NCBI RefSeq assembly: GCF_000213055.1
Contig: NZ_CM001165.1
Coordinates: 1,922,001 to 1,986,000, forward strand
DNA from: Streptomyces sp. Tu6071
GTDB lineage: Bacteria > Actinomycetota > Actinomycetes > Streptomycetales > Streptomycetaceae
Direction: 5' to 3'
DNA: 64,000 nucleotides
Shown here piece by piece: positions 1 to 9,638 of the stretch. A program made the translations under genes and the position numbers. The notes beneath the pieces are model-generated. The model was not told the DNA's origin. It was given only the letters and a program-made list of their open reading frames with translations, and did not search any database. Position 1 is the first letter of the stretch. Each line of letters begins with the position of its first letter.

Positions 1-12
1 GGCGACGCGACG

Positions 13-1416
13 GTGTCCGATGACGCGACGTCGCGCACGGGCGCGGAAGGCGACGCGACGTCGCGGGGCGAGGGCGACGCGACGTCGCGGGACACGTCGC
101 GTCCGCTGCTCGACGTGCGCGACCTGCGCATCACGTACGGGAGCGGCGCGCGCGCCGTGCCGGCGGTGCGCGGCGTCGACCTCACACTGCGCGCGGGCGA
201 GAAACTCGGCATCGCCGGGGAGTCCGGCTGCGGCAAGTCGACGCTCGCGATGGCCCTGCTGCGGCTGCTGCCGCCGGGGGCGACGCTGGAGGGCGAGATC
301 CTGCTCGACGGCGAGGACGTCCGCACGATGGCGTGGGGGCGGCTGCGCGCCGTGCGCTGGGCGGGCGCGTCGATCGTCTTCCAGGGCGCGATGCATTCGC
401 TCAACGCCGTCCACCGCATCGGCGACCAGATCCTCGAACCGATCCTCCTACACCGCCTGGCGGGCCCCGAGGAGGGGCGACGTCGCGTCAAGGAGCTGCT
501 GCGGCACGTCGGTCTACCGGTGTCGCGCGCGACGGCGTATCCGCACGAGCTGTCCGGCGGGCAGCGGCAACGCGTCATGATCGCCATGGCGCTCGCCTGC
601 GATCCGCGGCTGATCATCGCCGACGAGCCGACCACGGCGCTCGACGTCATGATCCAGGCCCAGATCCTCCGGCTCATCGAGGGCCTGGTGGCGGAGAAGG
701 GCATCGGCCTCGTCATGATCAGCCACGACCTGGCGGTGCTCGCCGACACGTGCGACCGGCTCGCGATCATGTACGCGGGGCGCGTCGTCGAGGAGGGTCC
801 CGCGCGCGAGGTGTACGCGCAGGCGATACATCCCTACGGCGCGGCGCTCTCCGGCGCGTTCCCGCGCATCGGCGACCCGGCGTCGCGCTTCGCCCCGCGC
901 GGTCTGCCGGGCGACCCGCCGGACCCCGCGTCGTTGCCGACGGGGTGCACCTTCCATCCGCGGTGCCCCGTCGCGCTGCCCTCCTGCGCGACGGAGCCGC
1001 AGCCGCTGCGCGCGGCGGGGCCGGGACGTCGCGCGGCGTGCGTACGGGTCGACGAGGGGTTCGAGGAGGCGTCGGACGGGGCGACGTCGCGGGGCGGGAA
1101 GCCGGTGCCGGGCGACGCGACGTCGGACAGGACGACGGCGCCGGGCGAGGCGACGCCGGACGGGGCGACGGCGCCGGGCGACGCGACGTCGCGAGATGGC
1201 GAGGACGTGCCGGGCGCCGCGACGCCGCGTAGGGGCGCGGAAGACGACACGACGTCGCGGGACGACGCGACATCGCATGACGGCGCGGCGGACGACGCGA
1301 CGTCGCGTACGGCCAACGGCGCGACGTCGCGCTCTGGCGACGCGCGCGACGCGGCGTCAGGGCCCGGGGACGCGGGGCACGACGGTGCCGACGAGGCGAG
1401 GAGCACGCAGGCATGA
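13..1416 (+). CDS. Oligopeptide/dipeptide ABC transporter ATP-binding protein (DppD/OppD-like)
   Basis: This is an ABC ATPase that would energise peptide or nickel-type uptake on the cytoplasmic face of the membrane. It has Walker A GESGCGKST at residues 69-77, signature LSGGQ near 180-184, Walker B LIIADEP near 200-206, and the oligopeptide/dipeptide-specific C-terminal segment with GCTFHPRCP near 310-320. The stop overlaps the start of the next ATPase gene by 4 bases, as in dppD-dppF pairs; permease and binding-protein genes would lie left of the window. The first 30 residues and the last 120 are low-complexity copies of GDATSR-type peptides, which are translations of the palindromic DNA repeat of this genome and are not part of the family. 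The GTG at 13 lies inside the repeat and the window edge is 12 bases away, so the true start could be elsewhere. Family assignment is firm; substrate is unknown. Confidence 0.9.
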   Translation: MSDDATSRTGAEGDATSRGEGDATSRDTSRPLLDVRDLRITYGSGARAVPAVRGVDLTLRAGEKLGIAGESGCGKSTLAMALLRLLPPGATLEGEILLDGEDVRTMAWGRLRAVRWAGASIVFQGAMHSLNAVHRIGDQILEPILLHRLAGPEEGRRRVKELLRHVGLPVSRATAYPHELSGGQRQRVMIAMALACDPRLIIADEPTTALDVMIQAQILRLIEGLVAEKGIGLVMISHDLAVLADTCDRLAIMYAGRVVEEGPAREVYAQAIHPYGAALSGAFPRIGDPASRFAPRGLPGDPPDPASLPTGCTFHPRCPVALPSCATEPQPLRAAGPGRRAACVRVDEGFEEASDGATSRGGKPVPGDATSDRTTAPGEATPDGATAPGDATSRDGEDVPGAATPRRGAEDDTTSRDDATSHDGAADDATSRTANGATSRSGDARDAASGPGDAGHDGADEARSTQA

Positions 1417-2540
1417 GTACGACCACGCGGGAGCAGGCCCTGCTCGGGGCGCGGGACCTGGGCATCACGTTTCCCGGGCGACGTGGCGCGCCGCGTGCGC
1501 GTGCCGTCGACGGGGTGAATCTCGACATCGGCAAGGGCGAGATCGTCGCGCTCGTCGGGGAGTCCGGCTGCGGCAAGACGACGCTCGCGCGCTCCCTCCT
1601 GGGCCTCGTCCCGCCGACCGAGGGGCGGATCACCTTCGCGGGCGAGCCGCTCTCGTACAGCTCACGGGCACTGCGCGCCTACCGCAAGCGGGCCCAACTG
1701 GTGCTCCAGGACCCGAGCGGCTCGCTCAACCCGCGCCACACCGTGTACGACGCGGTGGCCGAGGGGCTGCGCATCCACCGCACGCCGGGCGACGAACGCA
1801 CCGCCGTCGCGCGGGCGCTCTCGCTCGCCGGACTGCGCCCGCCGGAGCGGTTCTTCCTGCGCTACCCGCACGAGCTGTCCGGCGGGCAGCGGCAACGCGT
1901 CGTCATCGCCGGCGCGCTCGCCCTGGAGCCGGAGCTGATCGTCGCGGACGAACCCGTCGCCTCGCTCGACGCGTCGGTGCGCGGGGAGATCCTGGCGCTG
2001 CTGCTGCGGCTGCGTGAGGAACTGGGGCTCTCTGCCCTCGTGGTGACGCACGACCTCGGGCTGGCGTGGAACATCGCCGACCGCGTCGCCGTCATGTACC
2101 TCGGCCGCATCGTCGAGGCGGGACCCGTCGAGGAGGTGCTGACACGGCCACGTCATCCCTACACGCAGGCGCTGCTCTCGGTGCTGCCCGAGGCGCCGGG
2201 TGAGCCCGTGGTGCTGAGCGGTGAGCCGCCGGACCCCACGAACATCCCCGGCGGCTGCCGTTTCCACGCGCGCTGCCACATCCTCGCCTCGGGCGAGGCG
2301 GAACGGGCCGGTGTCGCGGACGCGTGCCGGACGAAGGACCTGCCGGTCCTGGGCGGGCACGAGGCGGGCGTCGCGTGTCACTGGGCGACGGCGCGCGAGG
2401 AGGCGGCGACGGGGCGCGAGGGCGACACGTCGCGTGGAGAAGGCGCGTCGCGCGACGCCGGTACGTCGCGCACCCGGGACACGTCGCGTACCGATGACGG
2501 GGCGCAGGGCGGCGACGTCGCGAGCACCACGGGCGGGTAG
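1413..2540 (+). CDS. Oligopeptide/dipeptide ABC transporter ATP-binding protein (DppF/OppF-like)
   Basis: This is the second ATPase of the peptide-type ABC transporter. Walker A GESGCGKTT is at residues 49-57, LSGGQ at 155-159, the Walker B segment LIVADEP near 174-181, and the C-terminal oligopeptide-transporter segment contains GCRFHARCH near residues 283-291. The ATG overlaps the stop of the upstream ATPase (ATGA), indicating translational coupling and a heterodimeric ATPase pair. The last 45 or so residues (GDTSRGEGASRDAGTSRTRDTSR region) are again repeat-derived and lie beyond the conserved domain. The gene ends facing ribF, with a strong hairpin between them. Confidence 0.9.
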   Translation: MSTTTREQALLGARDLGITFPGRRGAPRARAVDGVNLDIGKGEIVALVGESGCGKTTLARSLLGLVPPTEGRITFAGEPLSYSSRALRAYRKRAQLVLQDPSGSLNPRHTVYDAVAEGLRIHRTPGDERTAVARALSLAGLRPPERFFLRYPHELSGGQRQRVVIAGALALEPELIVADEPVASLDASVRGEILALLLRLREELGLSALVVTHDLGLAWNIADRVAVMYLGRIVEAGPVEEVLTRPRHPYTQALLSVLPEAPGEPVVLSGEPPDPTNIPGGCRFHARCHILASGEAERAGVADACRTKDLPVLGGHEAGVACHWATAREEAATGREGDTSRGEGASRDAGTSRTRDTSRTDDGAQGGDVASTTGG

Positions 2541-2620
2541 GCGGCGCTACGTCGCGTGCGGGGCACGCGTCGCGCTGGCGATGTCGCGCCCCGTACGGGC
2601 GGCGGCAGGCCACGTACGAG

Positions 2621-2671
2621 ACGGGGCGGCGCCCCTCTCCCGGCATCCAGCCCGGGGGGGCGCCGCCCCGT
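2621..2671. terminator. Bidirectional intrinsic terminator-like hairpin
   Basis: A 15-bp GC-rich inverted repeat (ACGGGGCGGCGCCCC and its complement) flanks a 21-base loop. It lies between the convergent ABC ATPase gene and ribF. There is no clear T-tract, which is common for Streptomyces terminators. Confidence 0.7.
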
Positions 2672-2704
2672 TGCACGCCCGCGACGTCGCGACGCGTCGC
2701 GTGC

Positions 2705-3667
2705 TCAGTCCTGGTGGTTCGCCTCGTACTCCGCGATCAGCGCACGCGAGCGCTTCACGTCGTCGGCCATGGCCGTGAGGAGTTCGTCGATCGAGGCGAA
2801 CTTCTCCATGCCGCGCACGTAGGCGAGGAAGTCGACCGCGACGTGCAGGCCGTAGAGGTCGAGGCCGACGCGGTCGATGGCGTACGCCTCGACGGTGCGG
2901 TGCTTGGCGTCGAACTGCGGGTTCGTGCCGACCGAGATCGCGGCGGGCATGGCCTCGTCCGCCACGTGCAGCCAGCCGGCGTAGACGCCGTCGGCGGGGA
3001 CGGCGGTGTGCGGGAGCGTCTCGACGTTGGCGGTGGGGTAGCCCAGCTCCCTGCCGCGCTGCGCGCCACGCACGACGACGCCCTCGACACGGTGCGGGCG
3101 GCCGAGGATCTCCGCCGCGCCCGCGACGTCGCCCTCGGCGACCAGGCGGCGCGTGAGCGTCGAGGAGAAGGGCTGGCCCGCGCCCGCGTCGCCGCTGACG
3201 TAGAGGTCGACGAGGTCCACCTCGAAATCGTCCTCGCGGCCGAGCTCGGCGAGCATCGTCACGTTGCCCGCGGCCTTGTGCCCGAAGCGGAAGTTGGGGC
3301 CCTCGACGACCACCTTGGCATGCAGGCGCTCGGTGAGCACGGTGCGGGCGAAGTCGGCGGGCGACAGCCGCGAGAACTCCGTCGTGAAGGGAAGGATCAG
3401 CAGCGCGTCCACTCCCAGGTCCGCCATCAGCTCCGCGCGCCGGTGGTGCGCCGCGAGGAGCGGCGGGTGGCTGCCGGGACGGACGACCTCGCTCGGGTGC
3501 GGGTCGAAGGTGACCACGACGGACCGCAGCCCCAGCTCCCTGGCGCGGTCCACGGCGCGGCCGATGATGAGCTGGTGTCCGCGGTGCACCCCGTCGTAGG
3601 ACCCGATCGTGACGACGCTGCGCCCCCAGTCCTGCGGGATGTCCTCCAAGCCACGCCAGCGCTGCAC
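2705..3667 (-). CDS. ribF: Bifunctional riboflavin kinase / FMN adenylyltransferase
   Basis: RibF makes FMN from riboflavin and then FAD from FMN. The N-terminal nucleotidyltransferase domain shows GSYDGVHRGH at residues 22-31, with the HxGH nucleotide-binding motif. The C-terminal flavokinase domain begins near residue 185 (GVVVRGAQRGRELGYPTAN) and contains the PADGVYAGW segment. The protein is about 320 residues, normal for the family. The start chosen is the GTG at 3667, preceded by AAGGAG at a proper distance; the reading frame stays open far upstream but without homology. It lies downstream of truB after a 383-base repeat-rich gap, so it may have its own promoter. Confidence 0.95.
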   Translation of the reverse strand: MQRWRGLEDIPQDWGRSVVTIGSYDGVHRGHQLIIGRAVDRARELGLRSVVVTFDPHPSEVVRPGSHPPLLAAHHRRAELMADLGVDALLILPFTTEFSRLSPADFARTVLTERLHAKVVVEGPNFRFGHKAAGNVTMLAELGREDDFEVDLVDLYVSGDAGAGQPFSSTLTRRLVAEGDVAGAAEILGRPHRVEGVVVRGAQRGRELGYPTANVETLPHTAVPADGVYAGWLHVADEAMPAAISVGTNPQFDAKHRTVEAYAIDRVGLDLYGLHVAVDFLAYVRGMEKFASIDELLTAMADDVKRSRALIAEYEANHQD

Positions 3668-4050
3668 TGTGACCGCTCCTTGTCGCACCTGTGGGATGAG
3701 CCGGTTGTCGGGATTCCACGAATCCGCAGGTCTAAGAGTGCCATGTCGCGTGCACACGGCAACGGGCGGGCGCCGAGGCCACGACGCGGCGCGGGGGGCC
3801 GACGCCGCGTACCACGCCGCGCCCCACGACGTACGACACCGCGCCACACAACGCACCACGTCGCGCCGAACCCCGCACCACGTCCGTGCCACGCCGGGCC
3901 CGTCGCGCGCTACGACGCGTGCGACCTGGCCTTTCGCCCTCCCGCTCCGCACGCGACGTCGCGTCGCCGCGCCCGCCACGCCGCCCGTCGCCGGCCCCGC
4001 CACGTCGCGCGTCGGCGCCCCGTGACGCGGTGTCGTCCGCAGCGGATCTC
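3668..4050. repeat. Repeat-rich intergenic gap between truB and ribF
   Basis: No gene is seen. The gap holds one exact GCGACGTCGC palindrome near 3956, many half-sites (ACGTCGCG, CGTACGACGC), and one copy of the 13-mer GTCGCGCCGAACC at 3860-3872 that recurs at 12263 and 19958. The A/T-richer stretch just upstream of the ribF start (3690-3740) is the most likely promoter region. Confidence 0.6.
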
Positions 4051-4959
4051 TCAGCCGAAGACCGCGAGGCTCTTCGCCTTGCCGCGGTCCGCCTCGACAA
4101 GGACGAGGAAGGCCCCGTCCGGGCCGTAGACGGCGACGGGGCCGCGGCCCGCGTACTCCTCGGGCATGGCGAGCCGTACGCCGTTCAGGAGGAGTCCCGC
4201 GCGGCGGGCGTCGACGTCCCAGCGCGGGAACGCCGCGTCGGCGGCCTCCGCGACGGGCATGACGGTCAGCTCCTCCTGGTGCTGGTCGAGGGTGCGCGCG
4301 ACGTCGAGGCGGTACGGCCCGACGCGGGTGCGGCGCAACGCCGTGAGGTGCCCGCCGACGCCGAGCGCCGCGCCGATGTCGCGCGCGAGGGCGCGGATGT
4401 ACGTACCGGACGAGCACGTCACCGAGACGAGCAGGTCCTGCACGGGGGTGCCGTCGGGCGCCGTCTCGGGGCGCACGTCGTGCACGAGGAAGGAGGAGAC
4501 GGTGACGGGGCGGGCCGGGATCTCGAAGTCCTCGCCCTCCCGCGCGCGCTTGTAGGAACGCTTGCCGTCGATCTTGATGGCGCTGACCTTGGAGGGCACC
4601 TGGAGGATGTCGCCCGTGAGCTTCGCGACCTCGGCGTCGATCGCCTCGCGCGCGACACCCGAGGCGTCGGTGGCCGAGGTGATCTCGCCCTCCGCGTCGT
4701 CGGTGACGGTGTCCTGGCCGAGCCGGATCGTACCGACGTACTCCTTCTCGGTGAGGGCGAGGTGGCCGAGCAGCTTGGTGGCGCGCTGCACCCCGAGGAC
4801 GAGGACGCCCGTCGCCATGGGGTCGAGCGTGCCGGCGTGGCCGACACGTCGCGTGCCGGCGATGCCGCGCATCTTCGCGACGACGTCGTGGGAAGTGAAC
4901 CCGGACGGCTTGTCGACGATGACGAGGCCGTCCGGGGTCGTGGTGCGCTGCGTGGTCAT
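4051..4959 (-). CDS. truB: tRNA pseudouridine(55) synthase TruB
   Basis: TruB isomerises U55 to pseudouridine in the T-loop of tRNAs. The N-terminus has the family pattern [13 protein letters not shown], followed by [12 protein letters not shown], in which Asp46 is the catalytic aspartate. The length of 302 residues is typical. The ATG at 4959 overlaps the stop of rbfA by 4 bases, so the two are translationally coupled in the classical rbfA-truB arrangement of the infB operon. Confidence 0.96.
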   Translation of the reverse strand: MTTQRTTTPDGLVIVDKPSGFTSHDVVAKMRGIAGTRRVGHAGTLDPMATGVLVLGVQRATKLLGHLALTEKEYVGTIRLGQDTVTDDAEGEITSATDASGVAREAIDAEVAKLTGDILQVPSKVSAIKIDGKRSYKRAREGEDFEIPARPVTVSSFLVHDVRPETAPDGTPVQDLLVSVTCSSGTYIRALARDIGAALGVGGHLTALRRTRVGPYRLDVARTLDQHQEELTVMPVAEAADAAFPRWDVDARRAGLLLNGVRLAMPEEYAGRGPVAVYGPDGAFLVLVEADRGKAKSLAVFG

Positions 4960-5483
4960 GCGGTGCCGCTGCCCCTGCCCTGCTCCGCCGAGGTGTCCCC
5001 GGCCGGGCCGTCCTCGGCCACGCCCTCCCCGGCCACGCCGTCCTCGTCGTCCTCGTCGTCCTCGTCGGCCGGCTTGCGGTACGGGTCGGCGCCCGCCGCG
5101 TACGCCGCGCCGGTCGAGACCTGGCGCACCTCCTCGTCCCGCAGCCTGGCGCGGTCCAGGAGGTCGTCGATGGTGCGCGCCGTGTCGGGCAGCGCGTCGG
5201 GCACGAAGGCGAGGCTCGGGGTGTAGCGCACCCCGGTCTGCCGGCCCACCTCGGAGCGGAGCACGCCCTTGGCGCTCTCCAGCGCCGCGGCGGACGCGGC
5301 GCGCTCCTCGTCGTCGCCGTAGACCGTGTAGAAGACCGTGGCCTCCCGGAGGTCACCGGTGACGCGTGCGTCGGTGATGGTCACGAAGCCCAGTCGCGGG
5401 TCCTTGATACGCCGTTCCAGGGTCTGGGCGACCACGACCTGGATGCGATCGGCCAGCTTGCGGGCGCGAGCGTTGTCGGCCAC
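4956..5483 (-). CDS. rbfA: Ribosome-binding factor A
   Basis: RbfA binds the 30S subunit and helps mature the 5' end of 16S rRNA, mainly in the cold. The first 115 residues carry the family fold ([20 protein letters not shown], then VTITDARVT and the ATVFYTVYG strand). The last 50 residues form a very acidic tail (runs of [10 protein letters not shown]), as in other Streptomyces RbfA proteins. It is followed immediately by truB with a 4-base overlap. Confidence 0.95.
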   Translation of the reverse strand: MADNARARKLADRIQVVVAQTLERRIKDPRLGFVTITDARVTGDLREATVFYTVYGDDEERAASAAALESAKGVLRSEVGRQTGVRYTPSLAFVPDALPDTARTIDDLLDRARLRDEEVRQVSTGAAYAAGADPYRKPADEDDEDDEDGVAGEGVAEDGPAGDTSAEQGRGSGTA

Positions 5484-5701
5484 CGGTCCGTCTCCCTACT
5501 TGGTGCTGTTGTGTCTCGGTTGGTCTGGGTGGAGGGCTGGGCCTCCGGGGGTACGTCGCGTACGCGGCGCGGCGCATGAACGCGACGTCGCGCCCCGTAC
5601 GAGCACGAGGCGACGCCCCGTACGACGCGTACCGCGCACCGTACGACGCGTGCGCGACGCCCCGTACGACGCGACGTCGCGCGCCGCTGCGGGGCGGGGG
5701 G

Positions 5702-5995
5702 TCAGTCCTCGTCCCCGTGGAAGCGTCTGCGTACCGCGAGCAGTTCCACCTCGGGACGGTCCGCGACGAGGCGTTCGCAGCGATCGAGGAGATCGCTGAG
5801 GTGGCCCGCGTCGCCCGAGACGGCGGCGAGGCCGATCTCGGTCCTGCGGTGGAGGTCCTGCGCACCCACCTCGGCCGCGCTCACGGCGTACTTCCGCTGG
5901 AGCTCGGCGACGATGGGGCGGACCACGGAGCGTTTGCCCTTGAGCGAGTGCACGTCGCCCAGGAGCAGATCGAAGGACAGGGTCCCCACATACAT
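5702..5995 (-). CDS. DUF503 family protein
   Basis: This is a 97-residue protein starting MYVGTLSFDLLLGDVHSLKGKRS, the hallmark of the DUF503/YlxP family found next to rbfA in Gram-positive bacteria. The biochemical role is not established; its location between infB and rbfA suggests a function connected with ribosome assembly. The gap to rbfA (218 bases) and to infB (188 bases) is wider than in many relatives because both hold palindrome repeats. The ATG start fits the family's N-terminus exactly. Confidence 0.9.
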   Translation of the reverse strand: MYVGTLSFDLLLGDVHSLKGKRSVVRPIVAELQRKYAVSAAEVGAQDLHRRTEIGLAAVSGDAGHLSDLLDRCERLVADRPEVELLAVRRRFHGDED

Positions 5996-6078
5996 GCTGG
6001 TCCGGATGTCCCGCCGGTTCGGGGTACGAGGCGCCGCCTCCGTGCGGCGGCAACCTCCCCACCGTACACGCGACGCAC

Positions 6079-6117
6079 GGGGCCGATCGACGGAAATTCT
6101 CCGCCGACCGGCCCCGT
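6079..6117. terminator. Hairpin between infB and the DUF503 gene
   Basis: A 15-bp inverted repeat (GGGGCCGATCGACGG against CCGCCGACCGGCCCC, two mismatches) has a loop of about 7 bases. It is placed just downstream of infB on the transcribed strand and may attenuate read-through into the DUF503-rbfA-truB genes. There is no T-tract. Confidence 0.45.
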
Positions 6118-6183
6118 GCTCGACCGTGTCAGCCGCGGCCCGCGTCAGTCGTGCTCACGCACGCCCGGCGCGGGGACCCGGCG

Positions 6184-9100
6184 TCAGACGCGCGGCTTCT
6201 CGCGCATCTCGTACGTCGCGATGACGTCGTCGACCTTGATGTCGTTGAAGTTGCCGAGGTTGATACCGCCCTCGTAACCCTCGCGGATCTCGGTGACGTC
6301 GTCCTTGAAGCGACGCAGGCCCTCGATGTTGAGGCTCTCCGCGATGACCTTGCCGTCGCGGAGGAGCCGGGCCTTGGTGTTGCGCTTGACCTCGCCGGAA
6401 CGGATGAGGACACCCGCGATGTTGCCGAGCTTGGAGGAGCGGAAGACCTCGCGGATCTCCGCCGTACCGAGCTCGACCTCTTCGTACTCCGGCTTGAGCA
6501 TGCCCTTGAGGGCCGCTTCGATTTCCTCGATCGCCTGGTAGATGACCGAGTAGTAGCGGACGTCGACACCCTCGCGCTCGGCCATCTGCGTGGCACGCCC
6601 GGCGGCGCGCACGTTGAAGCCGATGACGATGGCGTCCGAGCCGGTCGCCAGGTCGATGTCCGACTCGGTGACCGCACCGACGCCGCGGTGCAGCACCCGG
6701 ATGTCGACCTCTTCGCCGACGTCGAGCTGGAGCAGCGAGGACTCCAGGGCCTCGACCGAACCGGAGGCGTCGCCCTTGATGATGAGGTTGAGCTGCTTGA
6801 TCTCGCCCTCCTTGAGCACCTTGTCCAGGTCCTCCAGGGAGACGCGCCGGGTGCGCTTGGCGAACGCGGCGTTGCGCTCGCGGGCCGCGCGCTTCTCGGC
6901 GATCTGGCGGGCGGTGCGGTCCTCGTCGACGACGATGAAGTTGTCGCCGGCGCCGGGGACGTTGGTGAGACCGAGCACCTGGACGGGCGTCGAGGGGCCG
7001 GCCTCTTCGACCGTGTTGCCCAGGTCGTCGAGCATGGCCCGGACGCGGCCGTAGGCGTCGCCCACGACCATCGTCTCGCCGACCCGCAGGGTGCCGCGCT
7101 GCACCAGGACGGTCGCGGTGGCGCCGCGGCCCTTGTCGAGGTGCGCCTCGATCGCGATGCCCTGCGCGTCCTGCTCCGCGTTGGCGCGCAGGTCGAGCGA
7201 GGCGTCGGCGGTGAGGATGACGGCCTCCAGGAGGCTGTCGATGTGCAGGCCCTGCTTCGCGGAGATGTCGACGAACATCGTGTCGCCGCCGTACTCCTCG
7301 GCGACGAGACCGAACTCGGTGAGCTGGCCGCGCACCTTGGTCGGGTCGGCGCCCTCGACGTCGATCTTGTTGACGGCGACGACGATCGGCACCTCGGCGG
7401 CCTTGGCGTGGTTGAGCGCCTCGACCGTCTGCGGCATGACGCCGTCGTTCGCCGCGACCACGAGGATCGCGATGTCGGTGGACTTCGCACCACGGGCACG
7501 CATGGCGGTGAACGCCTCGTGACCGGGGGTGTCGATGAAGGTGATGCGGCGGTCCTCGCCGTTCACCTCGGTCGCCACCTGGTACGCGCCGATGTGCTGC
7601 GTGATGCCGCCGGCCTCGCCCGCGATCACGTTGGTCTTGCGGATCGCGTCGAGCAGGCGGGTCTTGCCGTGGTCGACGTGACCCATGACGGTGACCACCG
7701 GCGGGCGGGCCGTGAGCAGCTCCTCGCCGCCCTCGTCCTCGCCGAACTCCAGGTCGAAGGACTCGAGAAGCTCGCGGTCCTCCTCCTCCGGGCTGACGAT
7801 CTGAACCTTGTAGTTCATCTCGTTGGCGAGGAGTTCCAGCGTCTCGTCCGTGACGGACTGGGTCGCCGTGACCATCTCGCCGAGGTTCATCATCACCGCG
7901 ACCAGCGAGGCCGGGTTGGCGTTGATCTTCTCGGCGAAGTCGGTGAGCGAGGCACCACGCGACAGGCGAACGGTCTCGCCGTTGCCGCGCGGCAGCATCA
8001 CGCCGCCGACCGACGGGGCCTGCATGGCCTCGTACTCCTGGCGCCTCTGCCGCTTCGACTTGCGACCACGACGCGCCGGACCGCCGGGACGGCCGAAGGC
8101 ACCCTGCGTGCCCCCGCGGCCACCCGGGCCACCGGGACGGCCGCCGAAGCCGGGACGACCGCCGCCACCGCCACCGGGACGACCGGCGAAACCGCCGCCA
8201 CCGCCACCGCCACCGGGGCGACCGGCGAAGCCGCCGCCGCCACCGCCACCGGGACGGCCGGCGAAGCCGCCGCCACCGGGACGACCGCCGCCGCCACCGG
8301 GACGACCACCGGCACCGGGACCGCGGCCACCAGGACCGGGACGCGGGCCGGCAGCGGGACGCTGCGGCATCATGCCCGGGTTCGGGCGGGGCCCGGCACC
8401 GGGACGCGGGGCCTGCGGACGGGGCATGCCGCCCGGGGTCGGACGCGCGCCGCCCTGGGGACGGGGACCGCCCTGACCGGCGCCGCCACCCTGCGGGCGC
8501 GGGCCACCGGGGGCACCGGCACCGCCGGGACGCGGGGCGCCGCCACCGGGACGGGGCGCCTGCGGGCGGCCCATACCGGTCGAGCCGCCGGACGTGAAGG
8601 GGTTGTTGCCGGGACGCGGCCCGGCGGGACGACCGCCCGGACGCGGGGCCTGGCCACCGGGACGCGGGGCCTGACGGTCACCACGGCCTTGGCCGCCACC
8701 CTGCTGGGGACGGCTGCCGCCGGGCTTGGGCGCGTTACCGGGACGCGGGGCCGACGGAGCGGACTGGCCGCTCTGAGCGGGCGCGGCGGGAGGCGCGGTG
8801 AACTCCGGCGTGGAGGGCGCCGGGGCGGCCGGACGGGCCGGGCCCGGACGGGGGCCGGGAGCCGGGCGCGAGGCCGGGGCCTCGGTGCGCGCGGCGGGGG
8901 CCTCGGGCGCGGCGGGGCGCGCGGGGGCCGGCTTGGGCGCCGCGGGACGCGGCGCCGGGGAAGGGGTGGGGGTGGACGGCGAGGGTGCCGCCGGCCGTGC
9001 GGGCGCCTGCTTGCGCGGCGCGCCGGGACGGGGACCGGACTTGCCGGAGCCTCCGCCCTGCTGGAATGCGTCAGTCAGTTTGCGCACCACCGGCGCCTCG

Positions 9101-9213
9101 ATCGTCGAGGACGCCGAACGGACGAATTCACCGAGTTCTTGGAGCTTGGCCATGACGACCTTGCTCTCTACGCCGAACTCCTTGGCGAGCTCGTATACCC
9201 GGACCTTAGCCAC
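6184..9213 (-). CDS. infB: Translation initiation factor IF-2
   Basis: IF-2 is the GTPase that delivers initiator tRNA to the 30S subunit. The protein has 1009 residues: an IF2_N domain at the start ([15 protein letters not shown]), and a very long Gly/Pro/Arg/Ala-rich linker from about 50 to 390 with repeated [11 protein letters not shown] units. The G domain follows, with GHVDHGKT at 511-518, DTPGHEAF near 557 and NKID near 611, and then the C-terminal beta-barrel domains. The long glycine-rich linker is typical of Streptomyces IF-2 and is unrelated to the genome's palindromic repeat, which is absent from this gene. Confidence 0.97.
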   Translation of the reverse strand: MAKVRVYELAKEFGVESKVVMAKLQELGEFVRSASSTIEAPVVRKLTDAFQQGGGSGKSGPRPGAPRKQAPARPAAPSPSTPTPSPAPRPAAPKPAPARPAAPEAPAARTEAPASRPAPGPRPGPARPAAPAPSTPEFTAPPAAPAQSGQSAPSAPRPGNAPKPGGSRPQQGGGQGRGDRQAPRPGGQAPRPGGRPAGPRPGNNPFTSGGSTGMGRPQAPRPGGGAPRPGGAGAPGGPRPQGGGAGQGGPRPQGGARPTPGGMPRPQAPRPGAGPRPNPGMMPQRPAAGPRPGPGGRGPGAGGRPGGGGGRPGGGGFAGRPGGGGGGGFAGRPGGGGGGGGFAGRPGGGGGGRPGFGGRPGGPGGRGGTQGAFGRPGGPARRGRKSKRQRRQEYEAMQAPSVGGVMLPRGNGETVRLSRGASLTDFAEKINANPASLVAVMMNLGEMVTATQSVTDETLELLANEMNYKVQIVSPEEEDRELLESFDLEFGEDEGGEELLTARPPVVTVMGHVDHGKTRLLDAIRKTNVIAGEAGGITQHIGAYQVATEVNGEDRRITFIDTPGHEAFTAMRARGAKSTDIAILVVAANDGVMPQTVEALNHAKAAEVPIVVAVNKIDVEGADPTKVRGQLTEFGLVAEEYGGDTMFVDISAKQGLHIDSLLEAVILTADASLDLRANAEQDAQGIAIEAHLDKGRGATATVLVQRGTLRVGETMVVGDAYGRVRAMLDDLGNTVEEAGPSTPVQVLGLTNVPGAGDNFIVVDEDRTARQIAEKRAARERNAAFAKRTRRVSLEDLDKVLKEGEIKQLNLIIKGDASGSVEALESSLLQLDVGEEVDIRVLHRGVGAVTESDIDLATGSDAIVIGFNVRAAGRATQMAEREGVDVRYYSVIYQAIEEIEAALKGMLKPEYEEVELGTAEIREVFRSSKLGNIAGVLIRSGEVKRNTKARLLRDGKVIAESLNIEGLRRFKDDVTEIREGYEGGINLGNFNDIKVDDVIATYEMREKPRV

Positions 9214-9359
9214 TTCGCTCCTTTGAGGTCCGGGGGGCGCCGGACCGTCGCTACTTCATGGGCGTACTCATCGCGTACTCATCGAGTGCTCATCGCAATC
9301 TCGACCTACTTCCGACTCGCGAGGTACCTGGGCCGCACGGCGGTTCCGTGCGGCGCTTC

Positions 9360-9638
9360 TTACGGTGTTGCCTGCTCGACATAGCGACGGAGTTCCGCCG
9401 TGTCGAGCGGTCCCTGGACCCGGAGGGCCCGGGGGAATGAGCGGCGGCGCACCGCCAGCTCCGTACAGGCCGGTACGGGGTGTACGTACGCACCCCGGCC
9501 GGGCAGCGTACCGCGCGGGTCGGGGAGCAGGGCTCCGTCGACCATCACAGTGCGCAGCAGTTCGTTCTTGGCCGCTCGTTCCCGGCACCCGACACATGTG
9601 CGTTCAGGGCAGGGGCGGGCGTGCGTCCGACCAGACAC
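9360..9638 (-). CDS. ylxR: YlxR family (DUF448) RNA-binding protein
   Basis: This is a 92-residue protein with the YlxR signature RTCVGCRERAAKNELLR, then DPRGTLPGRGAYVH. YlxR lies between nusA and infB in many Gram-positive genomes; the family is proposed to bind RNA and has been linked to RNase P or transcription regulation elsewhere. Spacing to infB is 146 bases. Unusually, nusA lies more than 500 bases upstream. The chosen ATG gives the family's usual short N-terminus. Confidence 0.9.
   Translation of the reverse strand: MSGRTHARPCPERTCVGCRERAAKNELLRTVMVDGALLPDPRGTLPGRGAYVHPVPACTELAVRRRSFPRALRVQGPLDTAELRRYVEQATP

Noticed and set aside
2705..5356. An 883-codon open frame on the - strand spanning ribF and the region opposite truB and rbfA
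   Set aside because: Only the ribF part has family motifs; upstream it is out-of-frame truB sequence and Arg-rich translation of repeats. ribF has its own ribosome-binding site at 3667.
8100..8700. Glycine/proline-rich repeats in infB as a novel collagen-like segment
   Set aside because: Long Gly/Pro/Arg-rich linkers are the normal state of Streptomyces IF-2.
6151..9384. A 1077-codon open frame antisense to infB
   Set aside because: High-GC DNA leaves the antisense frame open; infB on the other strand has all family motifs, and the antisense product is low-complexity Gly/Thr/Ala.
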